The translations under genes were made by a program, and so were the position numbers. A stretch of 64,000 bases of DNA, taken from contig JBELEM010000006.1 of assembly GCA_042093735.1 (NCBI GenBank), forward strand, positions 1 to 64,000, in the 5' to 3' direction. This stretch comes from Hellea sp042093735. GTDB taxonomy: Bacteria > Pseudomonadota > Alphaproteobacteria > Caulobacterales > Maricaulaceae. The notes beneath the pieces are model-generated. The model did no database searches and was not told the origin of the DNA. It worked only from the letters and a program-made list of their open reading frames with translations. Shown piece by piece: positions 25,397 to 33,941 of this stretch. Positions within the stretch are counted from its first letter, which is position 1; each line of letters begins with the position of its first letter.

Positions 25397-27724
25397 TTAT
25401 GCGTCTTCTGTTGGTTTTGGAGCAGGCAAACCTTTTCCACCTTTTCTACCTTCGATTTTTAACTTTGCTGGAGGTATGATTTTAAATGAAAGATTCTCTT
25501 TTTTACTGTCCACATTTATTTTTACCAAACCTCCACTTTTAAGTTTTCCGAATAAGATTTCATCGGCAAGTGGTTTTTTTATGAACTCCTGTATAGTCCT
25601 CCCAAGTGGACGGGCTCCATACCTTTTATCATACCCTTTGTTAGCCAACCAAAGGTTAGCTGCTTTGGTTACTTCAAATTCAATTTTTCTATCCGCGAGC
25701 TGAGCTTCAAGTTGGATAATGAATTTATCAACTACTTTAGCAATGTCTGAGGGTGAGAGTGCGCCAAAAGATATAATAGCATCCAGTCGATTGCGAAACT
25801 CAGGAGAAAAGCGTCTTTTTACGGCAATATCTTGTTCATCGCTCTTATAGCCTCGGCCAAAGCCAATCTCAGCTTTACTGGCATCGGCAGCTCCAGCATT
25901 TGTTGTCATTATTATTATGACATTTCTAAAATCAACTTTTCTGCCATTAGAGTCTGTAAGGAAGCCGTTGTCCATTACCTGTAATAGGATATTATATATA
26001 TCAGGGTGAGCCTTTTCTATTTCATCAAGTAAAAGAACGCTATGTGGATTTTGATTAACAGCATCAGTTAGTAGGCCTCCTTGGTCGTATCCTACATATC
26101 CGGGAGGGGCTCCTATGAGCCTACTGACAGTGTGTCTTTCCATGTATTCGGACATATCAAATCTTAGTAGTTCAAGTCCTTGCGTCATAGCCAATTGTTT
26201 AGCAACTTCAGTTTTACCAACACCAGTAGGTCCAGCAAAAAGATAGGACCCAATTGGCTTGTTTGGTTCTCTTAACCCTGCACGAGCTAATTTAACAGCT
26301 GAGCAAACCTGCTCAATTGCCCTATCTTGACCAAAAACTACTCGTTTAAGATCTATTGGTAAGGACTTAAGGGCTTTTTCATCATCCCGGGATATGGATT
26401 TTGGAGGAATTCGAGCTATTTTGGCAACAACAGACTCAATATCTTTGGTGTCAATTTTCTTTTTCCTGATCTTTTCTTCAACAAGTTTAGTTCTTGCCCC
26501 AGCCTCATCAATTATATCGATTGCCTTATCTGGCAATTTTCTATCAGTTATGTGACGAACTGAAAGGTCCACCGAAGCCTTAATTGCTGCATTAGTGTAT
26601 TTAATATTATGAAACTTTTCAAAATAAGACTTTAGTCCCATGAGTATTTTTACTGCATCATCAGAGGACGGTTCGGAAACGTCAATTTTCAAGAACCGTC
26701 GTGATAAAGCTCTGTCTTTTTCAAAGTGCTGTCTATACTCTTTATAAGTTGTGGACCCCATGCAGCGTAATTTTCCAGATTGAAGGGCTGGTTTGAGAAG
26801 ATTGGATGCGTCCATTGCTCCGCCGCTTGTGGCCCCAGCTCCAATAATTGTATGTATTTCATCAATAAACAGAACTGCGTCATCAACTTCTTGAAGCTTT
26901 TTCATTACTAGCTTTAGCCGTTCTTCAAAGTCACCACGGTATCTCGTGCCAGCAAGTAATGCACCCATGTCGAGAGAGTAAATAGTAGCATTTTTGAGTA
27001 TATCCGGAACTTTATTATTTACTATCCTTCTTGCTATGCCTTCTGCAATAGCAGTTTTTCCAACACCTGGGTCTCCAACTAAGAGTGGGTTGTTCTTTCT
27101 TCTGCGGGAAAGAACCATTATACACCTCTCAACTTCGTCATCTCTTCCTATAAGGGGGTCTATATCTCCGTCAGATGCTTTTTGATTTAAATTGACGGTA
27201 TATTCTTGGAGAGGGTCTTTTTGTTTTGTTTCATTTTCTTCGGTATCCTCAGTACCGCCGGTAGACTTTTTGGGAACAGAATCACCAGACTTTGAGATAC
27301 CATGGCTAATATAATTAACCACATCATAGCGTGTCATATCTCTTTCTTGAAGAAAGTATACAGCATGGCTTTCCCTTTCGGCAAAAAGTGCGACCAAAGC
27401 ATTGGCACCCGTAACTTCTTCCCTGCCTGATGACTGAACATGAATTACTGCTCGCTGAATAACTCTATGAAACCCCGCTGTTGGTCTTGCCTCTTCAAAG
27501 TTCTCGATGCGAAGTGAGGATAAGTCTTCATCCAGATAATTTTTGACATCGTCTTTGAGGGGTTCAATATCAACATCACAGGCGGTGATTACAGCGATTG
27601 CATCCTTATCCTCCAGAAGAGCCAGCAGTAAATGCTCTAAGGTAGCGAGCTCGTGTTTTCTATCCGTGGCTAGGGTTAGAGCCCGGTGAATTGTCTCTTC
27701 TAATATTGAAGAAAATGAAGCCAT
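25397..27724 (-). CDS. clpA: ATP-dependent Clp protease ATP-binding subunit ClpA
   Basis: A 775-residue AAA+ unfoldase. The N-domain (1-145) has the two Clp repeats; Walker A motifs are GDPGVGKT (217-224) and GPTGVGKT (about 500), with matching Walker B sequences VLFIDEIHTIIGAG and VLLLDEIEKAHPD. The IGFGRG loop is the ClpP-docking loop. It lacks the long coiled-coil of ClpB. A linker of about 20 polar, acidic residues (SGDSVPKKSTGGTEDTEENE) follows the N-domain. It lies 31 bases downstream of clpS, the usual order, and feeds substrates to ClpP, which is not in this window. Confidence 0.96.
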   Translation of the reverse strand: MASFSSILEETIHRALTLATDRKHELATLEHLLLALLEDKDAIAVITACDVDIEPLKDDVKNYLDEDLSSLRIENFEEARPTAGFHRVIQRAVIHVQSSGREEVTGANALVALFAERESHAVYFLQERDMTRYDVVNYISHGISKSGDSVPKKSTGGTEDTEENETKQKDPLQEYTVNLNQKASDGDIDPLIGRDDEVERCIMVLSRRRKNNPLLVGDPGVGKTAIAEGIARRIVNNKVPDILKNATIYSLDMGALLAGTRYRGDFEERLKLVMKKLQEVDDAVLFIDEIHTIIGAGATSGGAMDASNLLKPALQSGKLRCMGSTTYKEYRQHFEKDRALSRRFLKIDVSEPSSDDAVKILMGLKSYFEKFHNIKYTNAAIKASVDLSVRHITDRKLPDKAIDIIDEAGARTKLVEEKIRKKKIDTKDIESVVAKIARIPPKSISRDDEKALKSLPIDLKRVVFGQDRAIEQVCSAVKLARAGLREPNKPIGSYLFAGPTGVGKTEVAKQLAMTQGLELLRFDMSEYMERHTVSRLIGAPPGYVGYDQGGLLTDAVNQNPHSVLLLDEIEKAHPDIYNILLQVMDNGFLTDSNGRKVDFRNVIIIMTTNAGAADASKAEIGFGRGYKSDEQDIAVKRRFSPEFRNRLDAIISFGALSPSDIAKVVDKFIIQLEAQLADRKIEFEVTKAANLWLANKGYDKRYGARPLGRTIQEFIKKPLADEILFGKLKSGGLVKINVDSKKENLSFKIIPPAKLKIEGRKGGKGLPAPKPTEDA

Positions 27725-27755
27725 GTTAGAACCTTTTACCTTTTGTTTTCTTTAT

Positions 27756-28106
27756 TTATGCTTTTTCAAGTCTACATTGTAATGGATGTTGATCTCTTTT
27801 TGCAGCGTCCATAACCTGCGCAACCTTTGTTTCTGCAATCTCATATGTATATACGCCACACGTGCCCATGCCGTTTTGATGAACGTTAAGCATTATTTTA
27901 GTTGCTTCTTCTTGTGTTTTTAAAAAAATACCCATTAGTATAGAAACAACAAACTCCATGGGCGTGTAATCATCATTAAGAATTAATACTCTAAACATTG
28001 ATGGTTTTTTTGTTTTTGGTCGTGACTTAGTAGTGGTACCTTGCTCGGGTGCTTGATTTTTGTCTTTGTCCGAACTGTTTGCGACTAAATGTTTCGATTT
28101 TCTCAT
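27756..28106 (-). CDS. clpS: Clp protease adaptor ClpS
   Basis: A 116-residue adaptor that brings N-degron substrates to ClpA. The binding pocket region LNDDYTPMEFVV and the later HQNGMGTCGVYTYEIAETKV are diagnostic. The first 37 residues are a polar, lysine-rich extension. It is upstream of clpA on the same strand. The start is 150 bases from the divergent ycgN-type gene, with a large dyad in between. Confidence 0.95.
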   Translation of the reverse strand: MRKSKHLVANSSDKDKNQAPEQGTTTKSRPKTKKPSMFRVLILNDDYTPMEFVVSILMGIFLKTQEEATKIMLNVHQNGMGTCGVYTYEIAETKVAQVMDAAKRDQHPLQCRLEKA

Positions 28107-28156
28107 AGTGTCAATTTAGTGATACATATAAGTAATTTAAAGGCCAACTAAGTGAC

Positions 28157-28178
28157 ATTCACAATATTTGTTGTGAAT
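28157..28178. promoter_or_regulatory. Perfect dyad between clpS and the YcgN-type gene
   Basis: ATTCACAA (28157-28164), centre TATTTG, then TTGTGAAT (28171-28178) is a perfect 8-base inverted repeat in a divergent promoter region. Its size and spacing suit a dimeric regulator. The inner sequence resembles but does not match CRP or FNR sites. The regulator is not identified. Confidence 0.45.
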
Positions 28179-28256
28179 TTCTTAATAATGTTGTTATTAT
28201 TTGTGCTTAAACTTTTCATAATTAATATTTTAGAGGCTAACTTAATATGAAATTTA

Positions 28257-28754
28257 ATGATTGGCAGCCTAATGAAAGATGATTCCAAAGCACAACTAAA
28301 AGTAGAAAAACCATTTTGGCGCGTCAAGAGAATGAAAGATATGAATAAGCGGGAATGGGAGAGCCTTTGTGATAATTGCGGAAAGTGTTGTTGTATTAGA
28401 TTGGAGGATGAGGAAACTGGCGATATATATATAACTGATGTTGCATGTAAACTTTTTGATGCAGAGGCTTGTAAGTGTACATCTTATGCAAGCCGCAGTG
28501 AAAAAGTTCCAGATTGCGTGACGTTAACAAAAGATAATATTGATAAACTTCATTGGATGCCAAAAACATGTGCTTACAGATTAATTTCCGAAGGAAAAGA
28601 GCTGCCTTATTATCATCATCTTGTTAGTGGTTCATCCTCTACTATTCATGATGAAGGTATGAGTGTAAAAAATGCAGTAGTCAGCGAAACTGATGTTTCT
28701 GAAGATGAGCAAATAAAAAGAATTGTTATTTGGCCTGGAGAGCCCTCCGCATAA
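28257..28754 (+). CDS. YcgN-family cysteine cluster protein (UPF0260)
   Basis: A 165-residue protein with the UPF0260 pattern: CDNCGKCCC (about 38-46), then CKLFDAEACKCTSYASR, VPDCVTL, WMPKTCAYRLISEGKELP and YHHLVSG. The conserved cysteines suggest a metal or iron-sulfur site, but the function is unknown. Two starts are possible: ATG 28257 or ATG 28272. The best ribosome binding site (AGAGG, 28232-28236) points instead at an out-of-frame ATG at 28247 that opens an 11-codon frame ending at 28282, so translation may be coupled. It is a single gene upstream of the nuo operon. Confidence 0.88.
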   Translation: MIGSLMKDDSKAQLKVEKPFWRVKRMKDMNKREWESLCDNCGKCCCIRLEDEETGDIYITDVACKLFDAEACKCTSYASRSEKVPDCVTLTKDNIDKLHWMPKTCAYRLISEGKELPYYHHLVSGSSSTIHDEGMSVKNAVVSETDVSEDEQIKRIVIWPGEPSA

Positions 28755-28861
28755 AAACTCAGTTTCGATATAATTAACGTTTATTTTTTAATAAATTATT
28801 AGGCATAAAACGCCGCATTAAAAAGTCTATAAATTTGATTAAAAATATTGTAATTTAACAA

Positions 28862-28890
28862 TTGCATTCGTTGTGGCTCCTGACTAGGTT
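28862..28890 (+). promoter_or_regulatory. Candidate promoter of the nuo operon
   Basis: TTGCAT (28862-28867), a 17-base spacer, then TAGGTT (28885-28890), about 60 bases before nuoA. The -10 is a fair match only. A 13-base palindrome (TAATAA-A-TTATTA, 28789-28801) lies farther upstream. Confidence 0.4.
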
Positions 28891-28949
28891 CCGCAAAATC
28901 AGCTGCTTCTTTATTTTTAATGCAGCATTAATTGATAAAGAGGACATAG

Positions 28950-29315
28950 ATGTCTGAGTTTTTATTGGAATATCTGCCGGTAGTCATGTTATTGGGTGTA
29001 GCAGTTATTTTTTCCTTAGCCTTGTTGATAGCACCCGCAGTAATTGCTCCGAAGCAACCTGATACAGAAAAATTATCTACATACGAATGCGGCTTTAATG
29101 CCTTTGATGATAGCCGAATGAAGTTTGATGTTCGTTTCTACTTAGTGGCCATACTTTTCATTATTTTTGATATAGAGGTGGCTTTTCTTTTTCCTTATGC
29201 CGTAAGTCTCGATCAGGTGGGTTTTTGGGGGTGGGCTGTTGTAATGATTTTTTTAGCCGAGCTTGCTGTAGGCCTTGCCTACGCATGGAAGCTAGGTGCG
29301 TTGGATTGGGAGTAA
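28950..29315 (+). CDS. nuoA: NADH-quinone oxidoreductase subunit A
   Basis: A 121-residue membrane subunit with three helices. The hallmark loop KLSTYECGFNAFDDSRMKF and the following FYLVAILFIIFDIEVAFLFP are present. It is the first gene of the complex I operon, with AAAGAGGA before the ATG, and ends four bases before nuoB. Confidence 0.97.
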   Translation: MSEFLLEYLPVVMLLGVAVIFSLALLIAPAVIAPKQPDTEKLSTYECGFNAFDDSRMKFDVRFYLVAILFIIFDIEVAFLFPYAVSLDQVGFWGWAVVMIFLAELAVGLAYAWKLGALDWE

Positions 29316-29319
29316 ATCC

Positions 29320-29886
29320 GTGAGTAACTCATTAAAGCCTTCAGGTTCTTCTGCCATCGATTTGGGTACTCCTGCTTATGATCCAAAAAAACATGATCCA
29401 TTTTTTGATGGTATGAAAAATCAATTAGCTGATCGAGGTTTTGTTACTGCCGCATCAGATGACCTTATCACTTGGGCGAGAACTGGATCCTTGATGTGGA
29501 TGACATTTGGATTGGCTTGCTGTGCTGTTGAGATGATGCAGGCATCAATGCCTAGGTATGATCTTGAAAGGTTTGGCTTTGCACCCCGTGCATCTCCAAG
29601 GCAGTCAGATGTTATGATAGTTGCAGGAACCTTAACTAACAAGATGGCACCAGCCCTTAGAAAAGTTTACGATCAGATGCCAAATCCTAGATACGTCATT
29701 TCTATGGGCTCTTGTGCTAATGGAGGCGGTTATTATCATTACTCATATGCGGTAGTGCGTGGATGCGACCGTATTGTGCCTGTTGATATTTATGTTCCAG
29801 GGTGTCCGCCTACAGCAGAGGCTCTAGTGTATGGCATACTTCAGTTACAGAAGAAAATTCGTCGTGAAGGTAATATCGAGAGGTAA
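29320..29886 (+). CDS. nuoB: NADH-quinone oxidoreductase subunit B (cluster N2)
   Basis: A 188-residue subunit that holds the terminal [4Fe-4S] cluster N2 next to the quinone site. The ligands are the tandem Cys67-Cys68 in GLACCAVEMM, Cys132 in GSCANGGGYYH and Cys162 in PGCPPTAEAL. I chose the GTG at 29320, preceded by GGGAG at 29308-29312. A GTG at 29296 lies in frame but would overlap nuoA by 20 bases. Confidence 0.97.
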   Translation: MSNSLKPSGSSAIDLGTPAYDPKKHDPFFDGMKNQLADRGFVTAASDDLITWARTGSLMWMTFGLACCAVEMMQASMPRYDLERFGFAPRASPRQSDVMIVAGTLTNKMAPALRKVYDQMPNPRYVISMGSCANGGGYYHYSYAVVRGCDRIVPVDIYVPGCPPTAEALVYGILQLQKKIRREGNIER

Positions 29887-29889
29887 TAA

Positions 29890-30483
29890 ATGGAAGACCT
29901 AAAAGAACATATAGCGACGCACCTTAAAGAGTCAGTTAATTCTCTGGATATCAAGAATAAAGAGCTCGTTATTTTTGCCCGCAGGGCTGAAATACATAAT
30001 ATCATTTCTTTTTTGAAAGATGATCCTTTATGCAAATTCTCAACTTTAATTGATCTTTGCGGGGTAGATTATCCGGGAAGGGAAAGAAGGTTTGAGGTGG
30101 TTTATCATTTGCTTTCTATGTCTCATAATACACGGGTGCGCATAAAGGTCAGAACAAACGAAACTGAACCTGTACATAGCATCTCTAGTATTTTTCCAAA
30201 TGCTAATTGGTATGAACGAGAGGCTTTTGATATGTTTGGTATACTATTTGATGAACACCCTGATTTAAGAAGGATACTAACTGATTATGGTTTTGAGGGG
30301 TACCCACTTAGAAAAGACTTCCCTCTGTCAGGATTTGTAGAAGTTCGATATGATGAAGAGAGAAAGTCGGTTGTCTATGAAGATGTGGACCTACCTCAAG
30401 AATATAGAAGTTTTGATTTTACAAGTCCTTGGGAGGGAACTGAATATATTCCTGATCAAAGTTTAACTGAAAAGAAAGCCTGA
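29890..30483 (+). CDS. nuoC: NADH-quinone oxidoreductase subunit C
   Basis: A 197-residue 30-kDa subunit of the peripheral arm. The signature is ANWYEREAFDMFGILFDEHPDL (about 100-121), followed by YPLRKDFPLSG. It is a separate protein rather than the NuoCD fusion of enterobacteria. Three bases follow nuoB; the 88-base gap to nuoD is the largest inside the operon. Confidence 0.97.
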   Translation: MEDLKEHIATHLKESVNSLDIKNKELVIFARRAEIHNIISFLKDDPLCKFSTLIDLCGVDYPGRERRFEVVYHLLSMSHNTRVRIKVRTNETEPVHSISSIFPNANWYEREAFDMFGILFDEHPDLRRILTDYGFEGYPLRKDFPLSGFVEVRYDEERKSVVYEDVDLPQEYRSFDFTSPWEGTEYIPDQSLTEKKA

Positions 30484-30571
30484 ATAATATGTTTTTATTT
30501 TTCCCCAAATATTTGCGTATTATCTGCTTACTCAATAATGAGCATAAATCTTATCTGTTGGAAACCTTAAA

Positions 30572-31768
30572 ATGAGTACTGCAGAAGCATTGTTAGAGGG
30601 CGATGACCGCAACTTTACTATTAACTTTGGTCCCCAGCACCCGGCAGCGCACGGAGTTCTTCGTCTTGTTTTAGAATTGGAAGGTGAGGTTATTGAGCGT
30701 GTAGACCCTCATATCGGGTTGTTGCATCGTGGGACGGAAAAGCTCATTGAGCATAAAACTTACTTACAAGCGCTACCTTACTTTGATCGATTAGACTATG
30801 TGGCCCCTATGAATCAGGAACATGCTTTTTGTCTGGCCATTGAAAAGTTAATGGGTATTGATGTTCCAAGGCGGGCAAAATTTATAAGAGTTATATACTC
30901 CGAAATTGGCAGGGTGCTATCTCATATGCTAAATATTACCACGCAGGCAATGGATGTTGGCGCACTTACTCCGCCTGTTTGGGGCTTTGAGGAGCGAGAA
31001 AAGTTAATGGTTTTTTATGAGCGCGCTTGTGGTGCTAGAATGCATGCAATGTATTTTAGGCCGGGCGGAGTTCATCAAGACCTGCCGCAAAAGCTTATAG
31101 AAGATATATCACTATGGTGTAAGCAATTCCCTGAAAAATTAAACGATATAGAAACATTGTTAACTGGCAATAGAATCTTTAAGCAACGCAATGTTGATAT
31201 TGGTGTTGTGTCCAGGCAAGATGCTTATAAATGGGGTTTTTCTGGTATTATGCTACGCGGTTCTGGTATTCCGTGGGACTTACGAAGAAATCAACCTTAT
31301 GAAATATATTCAGAATTAGATTTTAAAATACCGTTGGGTAAAAATGGCGACTGCTACGACCGTTATTTATGCCGAGTTCAAGAGATGCACGAATCCGTTA
31401 AGATTATTCAGCAGTGTATAGATATGATGCCGGAAGGCCTGGTAATGTCAAAAGACAATAAGGTTACACCGCCACGAAGGTCAGAAATGAAGCAAAGTAT
31501 GGAGTCACTTATTCATCACTTTAAGCTTTACACCGAAGGATTTCGTGTGCCGGAGGGTGAGACTTATTCTTGTGTAGAAGCGCCAAAGGGTGAGTTTGGG
31601 GTATACTTGGTTTCAGATGGAACAAATAAGCCTTACAGGTGTCACATACGTGCTCCTGGATTTCCGCATTTAGCTGCTATGGACCATCTAAATAAGGGTC
31701 ATATGTTGGCTGATGTATCTGCTATATTGGGATCTCTTGATATAGTTTTTGGGGAGATTGATAGATGA
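30572..31768 (+). CDS. nuoD: NADH-quinone oxidoreductase subunit D
   Basis: A 398-residue 49-kDa subunit lining the quinone pocket. NFGPQHPAAHGVLRLVLELEG near the N-terminus has the conserved His of the pocket, and HIGLLHRGTEKLIE and DLRRNQPYEIY follow. The C-terminal IVFGEIDR is the family's conserved end. The ribosome binding site is weak. A 28-codon frame beginning at 30489 ends across its start (ATGA), so coupled initiation is possible. Confidence 0.97.
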   Translation: MSTAEALLEGDDRNFTINFGPQHPAAHGVLRLVLELEGEVIERVDPHIGLLHRGTEKLIEHKTYLQALPYFDRLDYVAPMNQEHAFCLAIEKLMGIDVPRRAKFIRVIYSEIGRVLSHMLNITTQAMDVGALTPPVWGFEEREKLMVFYERACGARMHAMYFRPGGVHQDLPQKLIEDISLWCKQFPEKLNDIETLLTGNRIFKQRNVDIGVVSRQDAYKWGFSGIMLRGSGIPWDLRRNQPYEIYSELDFKIPLGKNGDCYDRYLCRVQEMHESVKIIQQCIDMMPEGLVMSKDNKVTPPRRSEMKQSMESLIHHFKLYTEGFRVPEGETYSCVEAPKGEFGVYLVSDGTNKPYRCHIRAPGFPHLAAMDHLNKGHMLADVSAILGSLDIVFGEIDR

Positions 31769-32631
31769 GTGCTAGACGACTATCTATAAGCCAGCCTTCT
31801 AGTTTTGAGCTATCTGATAGTGCTAATAAGGAAATTAATAAGTGGATTAAAAAATATCCTAAGGACCGCATAAGGTCTGCTTTAATACCGTCTCTATGGA
31901 TAATTCAGAAAGACGCTGGTGGTTGGCTTCCTGAATTGGCTCTACGCACTATAGGTGATATGTTAGATATGGCATATATTCGTGTTTATGAAGTTGCAAC
32001 ATTCTATACCATGTTTAATTTAAAGCCTGTCGGTGTTAATTATGTTCAAATGTGCGGAACAACCCCATGTTGGCTCAGGGGTTCAGATGAGCTCAAGGGG
32101 CTTCTTAATCGAAAGATAGGAGAGCAGAATACTCTTTCTAATGACGGTAGATTTTCGTGGGTAGAAGTTGAGTGCTTGGGTTCATGCTCAAATGCACCTA
32201 TGGTTCAAATATCTAATTCCACTGGTGATCATTACTATGAGGATTTAACTGCTGAAAGCCTGGAAAATATTCTTGATGAATTAGTAGCGGGGAAGCAGCC
32301 CCCGCAGGGCCCAAAGAATGGAAGATTTAGCTCTGAGCCACTAGGCGGAGCAATCGCTTTAAGTAAAGATTTACCATCTAAAATCAATATATTAAATAAA
32401 CTTCCTAATGCTGAAAAAGATACTAAGGTTAATTATTATGAATGGGATCCAAAGGCTAAGAGGGCTACGCGTAGAGGTTGGGTTGACCCTAAAAGAAAAG
32501 CTAATTCCGATCCAAAAAAGCGAAGTGGAAATCTTGGCCGAGACCTTACCGCAGGGCTGGTTGATGAAGCCCCTGACATCGCTAGGCCTAATCTTTCCAC
32601 AAATACTAAAAGTAAGAAAGCTGGTAAATAA
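31765..32631 (+). CDS. nuoE: NADH-quinone oxidoreductase subunit E, with a C-terminal extension
   Basis: A 288-residue 24-kDa subunit with the [2Fe-2S] cluster N1a. The ligands are in CGTTPC (about 94-99) and CLGSC (about 135-139). The core ends near residue 175. The remaining 110 residues (PPQGPKNGRFSSEPLGGA, lysine-rich DPKRKANSDPKKRSG) are a low-complexity basic tail; similar extensions occur in other alphaproteobacterial NuoE. It overlaps nuoD by four bases (ATGA) and nuoF by one (TAATG). Confidence 0.96.
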   Translation: MSARRLSISQPSSFELSDSANKEINKWIKKYPKDRIRSALIPSLWIIQKDAGGWLPELALRTIGDMLDMAYIRVYEVATFYTMFNLKPVGVNYVQMCGTTPCWLRGSDELKGLLNRKIGEQNTLSNDGRFSWVEVECLGSCSNAPMVQISNSTGDHYYEDLTAESLENILDELVAGKQPPQGPKNGRFSSEPLGGAIALSKDLPSKINILNKLPNAEKDTKVNYYEWDPKAKRATRRGWVDPKRKANSDPKKRSGNLGRDLTAGLVDEAPDIARPNLSTNTKSKKAGK

Positions 32632-33938
32632 TGGTTGAGCTTCTTAAGGATGAGGACAGAGTTTTTCAGAATCTTTATGGATTTAAGGATTGGGGCCTTG
32701 ATTCTGCTCGTGATCGTGGAGCTTGGCTGGGTACATCGGCAATATTAGCTCAAGGTAAAGACTGGATAATTGATCAAGTTAAATCTTCTGGCCTGAGAGG
32801 GCGTGGTGGGGCTGGCTTTCCTACTGGCTTAAAGTGGTCATTCATGCCAAAAGACGTTGGTAATCGTCCGCATTACTTAGTTGTAAATGCTGATGAGTCT
32901 GAGCCTGGTTCTTGTAAGGACCGTGATATTCTAAGACATGAGCCACACTTGTTGATTGAAGGTTGTTTGGTTGCAGCATATGCGATGCAGGCCCATGTGT
33001 GTTATATTTATGTGAGGGGTGAATATATACAGGAGAGGAACAGACTTGATGAGGCCATTAAGCAAGCTTATGCGGCTGGTTTGGTGGGAAAGAATGCATG
33101 TGGAACTGGCTGGGATTTTGATATCTACATGCATCATGGGGCAGGGGCATATATTTGCGGAGAAGAAACAGCTCTACTAGAGTCGTTAGAAGGCAAGAAG
33201 GGGCAGCCCCGTCTTAAACCACCATTTCCAGCTGGGGCTGGTTTATATGGTTGCCCTACAACAGTAAATAATGTTGAATCAATCTCAGTAGTGCCCACTA
33301 TATTAAGAAGGGGTGTTGATTGGTGGACTCAGTTTGGACGAGAAAATAATAAGGGAACTAAAGTTTTTTCAATTTCCGGCCATGTAAATAACCCGTGTAA
33401 TATTGAAGAGGCTTTGTCTATTCCTATGCGGACTTTATTAGAAACTTATGCTGGAGGAGTTAGGGGCGGCTGGGATAACCTCAAGTGCGTTATACCTGGC
33501 GGATCTTCGGTGCCTTTATTGCCTAAAGAAATATGCGACACGGTTTTGATGGATTTTGATGCTCTTCGTGAAAACCAATCTGGATTAGGAACAGCAGCAG
33601 TTATTGTGATGGACAAGTCAACAGACGTAATAAAAGCCATAGCTCGATTAAGTTATTTTTATAAGCACGAGAGCTGCGGTCAGTGCACTCCTTGTAGAGA
33701 GGGTACTGGCTGGATGTGGAGAGTAATGGAGCGCATGGTTAGGGGTGAAGCTGATACATCTGAAATTGATATGCTTTTATCAGTGTCAAAGCAAGTCGAG
33801 GGGCACACAATTTGTGCTTTGGGCGATGCTGCTGCTTGGCCAATTCAGGGCCTAATCAGGCATTTTCGTCATGAAATAGAAGACCGTATCGATAATTATA
33901 GAGCCAATAAGCCCGTATTTGTTCAAGCGGCAGAGTAA
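32631..33938 (+). CDS. nuoF: NADH-quinone oxidoreductase subunit F (FMN, NADH site)
   Basis: A 435-residue 51-kDa subunit that oxidises NADH. FMN/NADH motifs are GRGGAGFPTGLKW (about 57-69), NADESEPGSCKDRD and GAGAYICGEETALLESLEG. Cluster N3 is held by CGQCTPCREG plus the later Cys in TICALGD. It resembles FdsB of this window, but lacks FdsB's extra N-terminal domain and lies between nuoE and nuoG. Confidence 0.97.
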   Translation: MVELLKDEDRVFQNLYGFKDWGLDSARDRGAWLGTSAILAQGKDWIIDQVKSSGLRGRGGAGFPTGLKWSFMPKDVGNRPHYLVVNADESEPGSCKDRDILRHEPHLLIEGCLVAAYAMQAHVCYIYVRGEYIQERNRLDEAIKQAYAAGLVGKNACGTGWDFDIYMHHGAGAYICGEETALLESLEGKKGQPRLKPPFPAGAGLYGCPTTVNNVESISVVPTILRRGVDWWTQFGRENNKGTKVFSISGHVNNPCNIEEALSIPMRTLLETYAGGVRGGWDNLKCVIPGGSSVPLLPKEICDTVLMDFDALRENQSGLGTAAVIVMDKSTDVIKAIARLSYFYKHESCGQCTPCREGTGWMWRVMERMVRGEADTSEIDMLLSVSKQVEGHTICALGDAAAWPIQGLIRHFRHEIEDRIDNYRANKPVFVQAAE

Positions 33939-33941
33939 GAT

